Source of the DNA: Pseudomonadota bacterium
Lineage (GTDB): Bacteria; Myxococcota_A; Polyangia; Haliangiales; Haliangiaceae
DNA: 11,690 bases
NCBI GenBank assembly: GCA_023428295.1
Contig: JAEYYV010000370.1
Coordinates: 1-11,690 of the forward strand
Reading direction: 5' to 3'
Shown piece after piece: positions 1 to 8,952 of the stretch. The translations under genes and the position numbers were made by a program. Below the pieces are notes generated by a model that worked only from the letters and a program-made list of their open reading frames with translations, did no database searches and was not told the DNA's origin. Numbering within the stretch: the stretch's first letter is position 1; every line of letters starts with the position of its first letter.

Positions 1-833
<833 letters not shown>

Positions 834-839
834 GGCGGG

Positions 840-870
840 ACCATACCTGCGATCCCCGACGGCGAGTCAA
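840..870 (-). promoter_or_regulatory. Candidate sigma-70-like promoter of the MinD-like gene, possibly leaderless
   Basis: On the minus strand TTGACT (865-870) is followed after 19 bp by TATGGT (840-845). The spacer is longer than the optimal 17 bp. The -10-like hexamer ends only 6 bases before the ATG at 833, so a start at the usual distance would fall on the A of the start codon and give a leaderless mRNA. No Shine-Dalgarno sequence precedes this ATG, which fits. This rests on motif matching alone. Confidence 0.35.
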
Positions 871-883
871 CCAGCCGAGCGGC

Positions 884-1312
884 CTAGAAATCGATCGTGA
901 CCGACTCTGCCGAGTACTTCGCTTCACCGTGATAGACGATCTCGATGTTGTTCCCGTCGGGGTCGAGCAAGAAGCCCGCGAAGTAACCCGGGTGATACGG
1001 ACGGTCTCCGGGCGGTCCGTTGTCCCGTCCGCCCGCCGCGAGCCCGGCCTTGTACGCCTGTTCGACCACACTCTTGTCGCGCGTCGCGAACGCCAGGTGC
1101 ACGCGGCCCGGCGCCTGACCGTGCGCCATCTCCGAGGTGGAGACGTAGAGCTCGTCACCGCCAAAGGTTCCCTCGGCGGCCTGCGGGTTCATCGGTACTC
1201 CGAGCACGTCGAAGATCGCCGCATAGAACCTCCGGCTCGCCGCGAGGTCGGCGACGACGATGTGAACATGATCGATCAGACGTCCGCGATGTAGCTGCAT
1301 GGTCCCGACCAT
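884..1312 (-). CDS. VOC-superfamily (glyoxalase/dioxygenase-fold) metalloprotein
   Basis: This is a 142-residue single-domain protein with the paired beta-alpha-beta-beta-beta modules of the vicinal oxygen chelate fold. The N-terminal strand DHVHIVVADL followed by SRRFY is typical. The probable metal ligands are H15, H72 (in GRVHLAFA) and E124 (in NNIEIVYH); the preceding LLDPDGN motif is the usual lead-in to the Glu ligand. VOC members include glyoxalase I, extradiol dioxygenases, fosfomycin-resistance enzymes and many uncharacterised lyases or isomerases; the substrate cannot be assigned. Two starts are possible, ATG at 1312 and ATG at 1300 (138 aa); neither has a convincing Shine-Dalgarno, and the shorter form removes only four residues. 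It lies 56 bp downstream of selA on the same strand, so co-transcription is possible, but I know of no functional link. Confidence 0.88.
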   Translation of the reverse strand: MVGTMQLHRGRLIDHVHIVVADLAASRRFYAAIFDVLGVPMNPQAAEGTFGGDELYVSTSEMAHGQAPGRVHLAFATRDKSVVEQAYKAGLAAGGRDNGPPGDRPYHPGYFAGFLLDPDGNNIEIVYHGEAKYSAESVTIDF

Positions 1313-1368
1313 GACGCGTGATCGCGCCCCCCGTCGGTGTGAACAGCGTGAGGCGCGCGCGAGTCGCG

Positions 1369-2838
1369 TCAGTCCGGCTGTGCGAGAGCGCGCACCGCCT
1401 CGGCCACGTCCGTGAGCTCGCCGGGCGCGATCGTGCGGAGATCGAGCCACACGCGGCCCGTGTCGATCCGCGACACGATCCCGGCGCTTCGCAAGCTGCG
1501 CTCGATCTGTGTCGCGCTCCCGCCTTTGATCGTCACCGCGTACGACGGCAACTGCGCGGTCGGCATCGCGCCGCCACCCACGGCCGACATGCACGGCTCG
1601 ACGGCGATCGTGAACCCCTTCACCGGGCCGATCGTGCGCCGCAGCGCATCGGCGATCACCTTCAAGTTGTCCGCCGACGTCGACAGCATCCGCAGCGCCG
1701 GCACGTCCGCCGGCTTGCCATCGCGATACGCGGCGAGCGTGGCCGCGAGCCCGGCGAGCGTGAGCTTGTCGGGGCGCAGCGCGCGCATCAGCGGGTGCGC
1801 ACGCGCTGCCTCGATCGCGTCGCGCGTACCGACGGCGATGCCCGCTTGCGGACCACCGAGGAGCTTGTCGCCGCTGAACGTGACGACGTCCGCGCCCGTG
1901 GACACCACGTCGGCGACCGTGGGCTCCTCGGGAAGTCCCCACGCGCGCTGGGTCTCGCCATCGATGATCGCACCCGAGCCGAGGTCGACCATCACGGGCA
2001 GCGCATGCGCGCGCCCCAGCTCGACGAGCTCGACGGCGCTGACCTCGCTGACAAAGCCCACCATCGCGAAGTTCGAGCGATGCACCTTGAGCAGCATGCC
2101 GGTGCTCGCGCGCGAAGCGAGCACCGAGGCGATGCGTGCGTTCGAGTCGCGCGTGCGGATCGCGCTCTCGTAGTCCTTGCGATGCGTCTTGTTCGTGGTG
2201 CCGACCTCGACGAGTACGCCGCGCGAGAGCTTCAGGATCTCGGGCAGGCGAAACGAGCCGCCGATCTCGATCAGCTCGCCGCGCGACACGATGATCTCCT
2301 TGTCGCTCGCGAGCGCCGCGAGACACAGCACCATCGCCGCCGCGTTGTTGTTCACGACGAGCGCGTCCTCGGCGCCCGTCAGATCGCAGAGCAGCCCGCG
2401 CAGGTGATCGTGACGCGATCCGCGCTCGCCGGCCGCGAGGTCGTACTCGAGGTTCGTGTACGCGCCGGCCGCTTCGTCGATCGCCGCCCGCGCGTCGACG
2501 GACAGCGGCGCCCGCCCGAGGTTCGTGTGCAGCACCACGCCGGTCGCGTTGATCACCTTGCGCAGCGCGGGCTTCGCCAGCGCGATCGCCGCCTTGGCCA
2601 CCTCGACCGCGTCGATGTTCGCGTCCGTCGCCTTCACCACGGGCGGAGCGTCGGCGCCCTCGGGAATCGTCGCGGGCGTCCCGAGGATCGCGTCGCGCTT
2701 CGCGGCGATCGCTCGGCGCGCCGCCTCGATCAGCGCCCAGCGCGGGGCCTTGCCATGATCCGCGGCGGCGTCGGCCAGCGCGGTGACCGCCGGTAACTTC
2801 ACGAGCAGCTCGCGACTCACGTTCGCGAACGCTATCAC
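1369..2838 (-). CDS. selA: L-seryl-tRNA(Sec) selenium transferase (selenocysteine synthase)
   Basis: SelA is a PLP enzyme of fold type I that converts Ser-tRNA(Sec) to Sec-tRNA(Sec) using selenophosphate from SelD. The 489-residue protein is slightly longer than E. coli SelA (about 463 aa) and looks intact. It has an N-terminal tRNA-binding region (about 1-75), the family signature INATGVVLHTNLGRAPL (96-112), GTTNKT (213-218), D285 in the MVDLGSG cofactor segment, and the PLP-binding lysine K325 in FSGDKLLGGPQAG. The start is GTG at 2836-2838; there is no upstream in-frame ATG and no strong ribosome-binding site. It diverges from the histidine kinase gene with only 26 bp between start codons. 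Neither selB nor selD is next to it in the window, although selB often follows selA. Its presence implies that the organism makes selenoproteins. Confidence 0.96.
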   Translation of the reverse strand: MIAFANVSRELLVKLPAVTALADAAADHGKAPRWALIEAARRAIAAKRDAILGTPATIPEGADAPPVVKATDANIDAVEVAKAAIALAKPALRKVINATGVVLHTNLGRAPLSVDARAAIDEAAGAYTNLEYDLAAGERGSRHDHLRGLLCDLTGAEDALVVNNNAAAMVLCLAALASDKEIIVSRGELIEIGGSFRLPEILKLSRGVLVEVGTTNKTHRKDYESAIRTRDSNARIASVLASRASTGMLLKVHRSNFAMVGFVSEVSAVELVELGRAHALPVMVDLGSGAIIDGETQRAWGLPEEPTVADVVSTGADVVTFSGDKLLGGPQAGIAVGTRDAIEAARAHPLMRALRPDKLTLAGLAATLAAYRDGKPADVPALRMLSTSADNLKVIADALRRTIGPVKGFTIAVEPCMSAVGGGAMPTAQLPSYAVTIKGGSATQIERSLRSAGIVSRIDTGRVWLDLRTIAPGELTDVAEAVRALAQPD

Positions 2839-2849
2839 GCTGGCCGGGC

Positions 2850-2855
2850 TATGCT
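2850..2855 (+). promoter_or_regulatory. Weak candidate -10 element before the histidine kinase gene
   Basis: TATGCT lies 9 bases before the ATG at 2865, inside the 26-bp gap between the divergent selA and kinase starts. It resembles a sigma-70 -10 box, but the -35 position (about 2827-2832, GAACGC) is a poor match and falls inside selA coding sequence. If it is real, the transcript would have almost no 5' leader. Confidence 0.22.
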
Positions 2856-2864
2856 GTCGGCGAC

Positions 2865-5186
2865 ATGGATGTCCAGGCCGTCTCGGCGCTGCTCGCCGCG
2901 CTGCTGATCCTCGCGATCGGCACGAGCGTGTTGCTCCGCTCGCGCAGGGACAAGATGTACACGGCGTTCGCCGCGTTCACGTTCACCGTCAGCGCGTGGC
3001 ACTTGTGCACGTTCATCGACGCCGCGACCGAGTCGCCCGTCATGCGCTGGCTGTCGTTGTGGGCCGCCGCCACGATCCCGGTCACCGCGATCCGCTTCTT
3101 CCGCATGTTCCTCGCGCAGCCGTCGATCGGCGGCCCCAAGCGCGGACCGCGCGTCACGATCGCGTGGACGCTCGCCTGCTACGGCGTCCTCGTCTACTCG
3201 GCGATCGCGCAGCCGATCCACACGTCGACGTACTTCTTGATCCCGTTCGGCATCTACGTGTTCGGCGGCCTCTACCGGTGCGTCTGGGACATGTGGATGA
3301 TGTACCGCGCCACGACCAAGCGCGTGGAGCGCACGCGCGTCGGCTACCTCGCGCTCGGGGGCCTCGTCGCTACGACGCTGACGCTCACCGACGTGTTGCC
3401 GCGCTTCGACATCGCGTGGCCTGCCGTCGGCAACGTGCTCGGCATCCTCTACCTGTACTTCCTGTCGCAGACGCTGTTCCGCAACCGGCTCATCGACGTC
3501 AACGAGCTCCTCGGCAAGATGGCCGTGCTCGGTACGCTCGTCGTGCTGCTGTGGGCCGTCTACGGCTTCCTCCTCTATTGGATCGGCGGCGGCCAGAAGG
3601 GCCTCTACCTGCTGAACGCGCTCGTCGCGTCGTTCGTCATCCTCATCTTGTTCGAGCCGGTGCGCAGCTGGCTCGAGAACGGCATCAACCGCTGGCTGCT
3701 CCGACAGCGCACCGAGCTCCGCGGCCGCATCGAGTCCGTGCGTCGCGAGCTGCCATCGATCGTCGACGTCGGCGACATGGTCACGCGCATCACCACCGCG
3801 CTCGAAGAGTCGCGCCGCGTCACCGACGCAGCGGTCTACTTGCTCGACTCCGACGGCGCCGGCTTCGATCGCATGGGCATCATCGGCCAGGTCGCGCCCG
3901 AGCGCCTCGACGCCAACGCCGAGCGCGCGCTGCTCGACCGCGTGCGCGCCGGCTATCTCGACAAGGACCAGCTGAGCCGCGAGATCGACGAGCTAGCGGC
4001 CGGCGAGGAAGGTGCCGAGGCCAAGCGCGCGCCGCTGATCGCGCTGCGCACGCGCATGGACGAGCTCGGCGCCGACCTCATCTTCCCGCTGCTCGGCAGC
4101 GCGGAGACGGAGCAAGGTCCGTGGCTCCTCGGTCTGTTCTGCGTGCGTGACGATCGCACCGAGAGCGCGTTCGACGCGGACGACATCGACACGTTCCGCC
4201 AGCTCGCCGTCGGCGCCGCGCGCGTGATCGAATCGAACCAAGCGTACGAGCGCGTGAAGGAGCGCGATCGCCTCGCAGCGCTCGGCGAGATGGCCGCCGG
4301 CCTCGCACACGAGATCAGAAATCCGCTCGGCGCGATCAAAGGCGCCGCGCAGCTGCTCATGACCGACGGCTCGTCGGGCAAAGGCGTCCCGAGCGAGACC
4401 AACGAGTTCCTCGCGATCATCGTCGAGGAGGCGAACCGCCTGAACAACGTCGTCACGCGCTTCCTCGACTACGCGCGTCCGGAGCGCCCCGGCCGCGAGG
4501 GCGCGGACAAGGTCGATCTGAACCTCGTGGTCCGCAAGACCGTGCAGCTGCTCCAGCAGGAGAACAGCAAGAACGTCGAGATCCGCGTCCGCCTCGACGA
4601 GCACCTCCCGCTCATCGCCGGCGATCCCGAGTCGCTCATCCAGGTGTTCCTGAACCTCGGGCAGAACGCACTGCAAGCGATGCCCGACGGAGGCACGCTC
4701 GAGATCCTGTCGACGCGACGCCGTCGCTCGCGCCTCGGCTACGGTCAGTTCGCCGAGGTTCGCTTCCGCGACACCGGCATCGGCATCCCGCGCGATCGTC
4801 TGAAGAAGCTGTTCATCCCGTTCTACACGACGAAGCAAAAGGGCACCGGCCTCGGCCTCGCGATCAGCCATCGCATCATCAACCAGCACGGCGGCACGAT
4901 CGAAGTGCGCTCGACGATCGGCCAGGGCTCGACGTTCTCCGTGTTCCTACCCGCCGCGGAGCCCGTGCCCGCGAACAAGGTGGAGGACATCACCGAGACG
5001 GGGCGGCTGTTGTCGGTCTCGCAGCTCGGTGGACTGTCGCCCCGGTCGGACGCAACTCCGCCGAACGTGATCCTCGCGGACTCGACCGCGGAGCTCGAGC
5101 GCGCAGCGGTGGATCCCGAGACGTCCACCGAAGATGGTGATGGCGACGGCAAGGCCGCGATCGCGCCGCAAGAAGGTGTAGGCTAA
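2865..5186 (+). CDS. Multi-pass membrane sensor histidine kinase (TM domain, GAF-like, HisKA, HATPase)
   Basis: This 773-residue kinase has about nine hydrophobic segments in its first 266 residues (near 5-24, 31-51, 60-83, 97-115, 122-140, 160-178, 185-203, 218-240 and 246-266). A short helical linker and a probable GAF-like domain (about 295-455) follow. The dimerisation and phosphoacceptor region contains LAHEIRNPLGAIKGA with H482. The ATPase domain shows the N box (N597 and N601), the G1 box DTGIGI (D636), the F box FIPFYTTK and the G2 box GTGLGL (660-665). HisKA with LAHEIRNPL followed by this ATPase type is characteristic of NtrB-like kinases that partner NtrC-type regulators, and such a regulator follows 8 bp downstream. 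After the ATPase there is an unusual tail of about 73 residues, acidic and low-complexity towards its end. The ATG at 2865 places the first TM segment directly at the N-terminus. The sensed signal is unknown. Confidence 0.95.
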   Translation: MDVQAVSALLAALLILAIGTSVLLRSRRDKMYTAFAAFTFTVSAWHLCTFIDAATESPVMRWLSLWAAATIPVTAIRFFRMFLAQPSIGGPKRGPRVTIAWTLACYGVLVYSAIAQPIHTSTYFLIPFGIYVFGGLYRCVWDMWMMYRATTKRVERTRVGYLALGGLVATTLTLTDVLPRFDIAWPAVGNVLGILYLYFLSQTLFRNRLIDVNELLGKMAVLGTLVVLLWAVYGFLLYWIGGGQKGLYLLNALVASFVILILFEPVRSWLENGINRWLLRQRTELRGRIESVRRELPSIVDVGDMVTRITTALEESRRVTDAAVYLLDSDGAGFDRMGIIGQVAPERLDANAERALLDRVRAGYLDKDQLSREIDELAAGEEGAEAKRAPLIALRTRMDELGADLIFPLLGSAETEQGPWLLGLFCVRDDRTESAFDADDIDTFRQLAVGAARVIESNQAYERVKERDRLAALGEMAAGLAHEIRNPLGAIKGAAQLLMTDGSSGKGVPSETNEFLAIIVEEANRLNNVVTRFLDYARPERPGREGADKVDLNLVVRKTVQLLQQENSKNVEIRVRLDEHLPLIAGDPESLIQVFLNLGQNALQAMPDGGTLEILSTRRRRSRLGYGQFAEVRFRDTGIGIPRDRLKKLFIPFYTTKQKGTGLGLAISHRIINQHGGTIEVRSTIGQGSTFSVFLPAAEPVPANKVEDITETGRLLSVSQLGGLSPRSDATPPNVILADSTAELERAAVDPETSTEDGDGDGKAAIAPQEGVG

Positions 5187-5194
5187 CGCCGGCC

Positions 5195-6682
<1,488 letters not shown>

Positions 6683-6714
6683 GACCGCCGTCGGGCGTGT
6701 TAACGTGCCCCTCG

Positions 6715-8049
6715 GTGCTGCTGCGCACGTTCCTCTTCATCAGTCTCGGGGGCGCGATCGCGTGGGCGAATCCTGCGTCGACGGTTACGTCCGCCGGTGA
6801 TCAGCCGGCGCAGGTGTATCTCGACTACGAGTATCAGCTCACGTCCTCGCTCATCACCCGCGAGCGCGTCGGCGACCCCGCCACGGATCCCGACGACGGC
6901 ATCCCCCGTGTCCGCGATCTCGAGTTCCACCAGTTCCGTCACGTGCTCACGCCCCGCGTCGAGCTCGGCGTGGTGCGCAACACGTGGATCTCCGCCGCGC
7001 TGCCGATCATCATCAACCAGTCCCGCGAGCTCGAGCTCGCGAGCGGCGTCCCGCGCGATCGCTCGAGCACGCTGCGCGATGAGTTCCTGCCGCTCGCCGG
7101 CTTCGATGCGCGCGATCCGACCGCACCGCCGCCGGGCTCGCTGGTGTTCCGCGGCGTCTCGCGCTCCGGCATCGATCAAGTGAACCTCGGCCTCAACGTG
7201 GCGCCGATGAACCAGGCGCACGACGACACGAAGCCCACGTGGAAGATGGGCGCCGAGCTTCGCCTCGCGGTCGGAAGCATCATGGCGTTCTCCGCGAACA
7301 GCCCGTCGCGAAACACCGGGGTCGGACGCGGCGTTCACGAGCTCCGGCTGTGGACCAGCGTGGATCGCCGCTTCGATCGCGTCGAGGGTTGGTTCGGTCT
7401 CTACTACCAGGTGCCGCTCACCGCCCGAGAGAATTCGCTCTACAACGAGGATCTCGGCTACGGCGTCACCAACGCGCGCCCTCCGCAGGAAGGCGGCGTG
7501 TCGTTCGGCGTCGAGGTGTTCGCCCTCGACGACAAGCTGACCGGCAACCGCATCAGCCTCGACGCGGGCGCGCGCATCGTCGGTCACTTCGAGGGCCGCG
7601 AGTACACCGAGATGTGGGAAGTGCTCGCGTTCGCGGGTGACAGCGGCAACACCGCGATCCCGCCCAAGCTCGTCCTCGACGCGGACCCGCTGATGTCGGG
7701 CCAGCAAGCGCTCAACCACCCCGGCATCTCCAACGTCGAGAACTACCTCGAGACCGCCGGGCGCTTCGCCGTCCGCGCAGCGCTCGGCAAGCACGTTCGC
7801 TTCGCCGCCACGGTGGATGTCTCGTGGAAGACCGACCACGTGATCACGTTCGCGGACGCGGGCGTGGATCGCCCCACGTGCACCGGAAGCAACAGCGGGT
7901 GCGAGGTCAGCGACAACGACGTCGTCAACCCGAACAGCGACGAGGTCAACCCGCTGCATAGCCCGCGCATCGATCTCGTCGGGCACCGCTATCACTCGCA
8001 GAACAACTTCGGCCTCGTGATCGGCGTCGAAGGTCAGTTCTTGTTCTGA
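6715..8049 (+). CDS. Predicted outer-membrane beta-barrel protein, function unknown
   Basis: The 444-residue product begins with a Sec-type signal peptide: an Arg near the N-terminus, a hydrophobic core (LFISLGGAIA) and a probable cleavage after AWA. The rest alternates polar and hydrophobic residues in many short amphipathic strands. The chain ends in an aromatic-rich strand, GLVIGVEGQFLF, with a C-terminal Phe, the usual BAM recognition signature. The pattern of ISAALPI, then SGIDQVNLGLNVAP, then LRLAVGS resembles the barrel family annotated as MetA-pathway of phenol degradation/transporter; this is an impression, not a firm assignment. A short Cys-bounded segment (TCTGSNSGC) could form a surface disulfide loop. 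The start is ambiguous: GTG at 6715 gives the cleanest signal peptide, while GTG at 6697 would add six residues including a TTA codon, which is rare in such a GC-rich genome. Neither has a clear Shine-Dalgarno. It follows the regulator gene closely and is probably in its operon. Confidence 0.8.
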   Translation: MLLRTFLFISLGGAIAWANPASTVTSAGDQPAQVYLDYEYQLTSSLITRERVGDPATDPDDGIPRVRDLEFHQFRHVLTPRVELGVVRNTWISAALPIIINQSRELELASGVPRDRSSTLRDEFLPLAGFDARDPTAPPPGSLVFRGVSRSGIDQVNLGLNVAPMNQAHDDTKPTWKMGAELRLAVGSIMAFSANSPSRNTGVGRGVHELRLWTSVDRRFDRVEGWFGLYYQVPLTARENSLYNEDLGYGVTNARPPQEGGVSFGVEVFALDDKLTGNRISLDAGARIVGHFEGREYTEMWEVLAFAGDSGNTAIPPKLVLDADPLMSGQQALNHPGISNVENYLETAGRFAVRAALGKHVRFAATVDVSWKTDHVITFADAGVDRPTCTGSNSGCEVSDNDVVNPNSDEVNPLHSPRIDLVGHRYHSQNNFGLVIGVEGQFLF

Positions 8050-8768
8050 GTATCGAGCTCGTGAACCGCGAGCGTCGCGGCTGTCGCGCCGACGCCGAGC
8101 GCGACGAGGTTCACGATCGGCACGAGTAACATGCCGGCGATCGCCGCGCCGAGCCCCGTCGAGCGCGAGCGATGCGTCGCGAGGAACGCCTTCTTCTGCG
8201 CGTACGAGAAGCCGCGTCGCGACATCACCGCATCGTACGCATCGTACGCGCAGCCTCGTGCCGCGATGTAGAAGCCAATGACCGTCGCCGCGATCGTTCC
8301 GACGACGGGTACGAAGCCGAGCGCGAACAGCAGCACGAGCCACACGAGCGAGAGCGCGAGCCTGCGCAGCGCGTGCGCGACGCCGACGAGCGCCTCGCGC
8401 ACGAACGCGCCGAACGAGAACGGCGGCCCCGCCCTGCCCGTCAGCTCTTCCTCGACGGCCTCGGACAGCATCTCGTTGAACGGGCCCGCGATCATGCCGG
8501 CGACCCCGACGAAGATCACGACCGCGGCCATGCCCACGCCGGCGATCACCACGATGCGCAGGATCCAGCTCACGATCGCTTCGAGCCAGCTCGGGACGTG
8601 AGCCGCGACCCACGCGATCAATGGCTCGACGAGCGCGGCGACGCCGATGACGAGACCGACGAGGACGAGCAGCGTGACGATCGCGGGAATCACGAGCCAC
8701 TTCCAAAGCCGCGGTCGCGACCTCAGAAAGTCGAGCGCTCTGCCGACATCGGACACGCCACTCGTCAC
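8034..8768 (-). CDS. EI24/CysZ-like multi-pass inner-membrane protein
   Basis: The 244-residue protein has strong hydrophobic stretches near 24-45, 64-95, 127-168 and 205-232. The overall pattern is that of the EI24 domain family (CysZ sulfate permease relatives): an amphipathic N-terminal segment DFLRSRPRLWKWLVIPAI, a central GPFNEMLSEAVEEE helix, the FVPVVGT turn, a soluble DAVMSRRGFSYAQKKAFLATHR segment and a final hydrophobic LLVPIVNLVALGVGAT. CysZ imports sulfate for cysteine synthesis, but many family members are annotated only by homology and no cys genes are nearby, so transport of sulfate is not claimed. The start is GTG at 8766-8768, with a TAGG 8 bases upstream as a modest ribosome-binding site. 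The gene is convergent with the barrel gene and overlaps it by 16 bp. A 9-bp tandem duplication encodes AYDAYDA near residues 174-180. Confidence 0.85.
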   Translation of the reverse strand: MTSGVSDVGRALDFLRSRPRLWKWLVIPAIVTLLVLVGLVIGVAALVEPLIAWVAAHVPSWLEAIVSWILRIVVIAGVGMAAVVIFVGVAGMIAGPFNEMLSEAVEEELTGRAGPPFSFGAFVREALVGVAHALRRLALSLVWLVLLFALGFVPVVGTIAATVIGFYIAARGCAYDAYDAVMSRRGFSYAQKKAFLATHRSRSTGLGAAIAGMLLVPIVNLVALGVGATAATLAVHELDTQNKN

Positions 8769-8879
8769 GCGCCGAGCCTAGCCGGACACGCAGTCGCGCG
8801 CGACCTTGGGTGCAATGTGGACCTCACGCGATCGTGTGCGGGCATTGCTCGTCGACGGTCATTTCCCGCGCCGCATGGC

Positions 8880-8908
8880 TTGAGTGGGGTCTGGGTAGTT
8901 CGTACCTT
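8880..8908 (+). promoter_or_regulatory. Candidate sigma-70 promoter of the PspA-SBP/OmpA operon
   Basis: TTGAGT (8880-8885) and TACCTT (8903-8908) are separated by exactly 17 bp. Transcription would begin near 8915, giving a leader of about 38 nt that contains the ribosome-binding site at 8941-8946. The match to the -35 consensus is good and to the -10 moderate. It is the best promoter candidate in the intergenic region. Confidence 0.45.
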
Positions 8909-8940
8909 CAACGTCCCCGCGCGGTTTGGGCGTGCGGGGC

Positions 8941-8946
8941 GGAGGG
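8941..8946 (+). promoter_or_regulatory. Strong Shine-Dalgarno of pspA
   Basis: GGAGGG lies 6 bases before the ATG at 8953. This decides the start against a TTG at 8926 in the same frame and places the amphipathic helix of the PspA protein at its extreme N-terminus, as the family requires. Confidence 0.8.
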
Positions 8947-8952
8947 CTCGCG

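Larger units (their letters stand above)
8769..8952. other. Divergent intergenic region between the EI24-like gene and the pspA operon
   Basis: This 184-bp region is the largest non-coding stretch in the window. It carries a reasonable sigma-70-type promoter for the pspA-side operon (listed separately) and a strong Shine-Dalgarno close to the pspA start. No convincing promoter was found for the minus-strand gene, no tRNA or riboswitch-like structure was recognised, and no complete sigma-54 site was found. Confidence 0.6.

Noticed and set aside
884..2326. A 480-codon minus-strand reading frame entering selA from the VOC gene, and similar long frames opposite other genes
   Set aside because: Only its end (VOC) matches a protein family. 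The rest is Arg/Ala/Gly-rich translation of selA in the wrong frame, as expected when stop codons are rare at high GC.
2841..2855. Sigma-54-like TGG...TATGCT upstream of the kinase gene
   Set aside because: The GG and GC dinucleotides are 9 bases apart instead of the required 10, and the -12 box lacks TTGC.
7024..7041. Perfect 18-bp palindrome CGCGAGCTCGAGCTCGCG
   Set aside because: It lies inside the barrel coding region and encodes ordinary residues with favoured GC-rich codons (CGC, GAG, CTC); likely a codon-use by-product and not an operator.
8066..8080. Small hairpin CCGCGA-GCG-TCGCGG just after the barrel stop as a terminator
   Set aside because: The stem is only 6 bp, no T-tract follows, and the sequence is part of the EI24-like coding region on the other strand.
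8230..8249. 9-bp tandem repeat encoding AYDAYDA in the EI24-like gene
   Set aside because: Two copies in frame only; it looks like a minor duplication in a variable loop with no sign of a functional repeat array.
8838..8855. Sigma-54-like sequence upstream of pspA (GTGCGGGCATTGCT)
   Set aside because: The TTGCT half is good, but at the required 10-base distance from GC there is TG instead of GG, so the -24 element is missing.
8926..8952. Upstream TTG start for pspA
   Set aside because: It would add nine Gly-rich residues before the amphipathic helix and ignores the well-placed GGAGGG, which points to the ATG at 8953.
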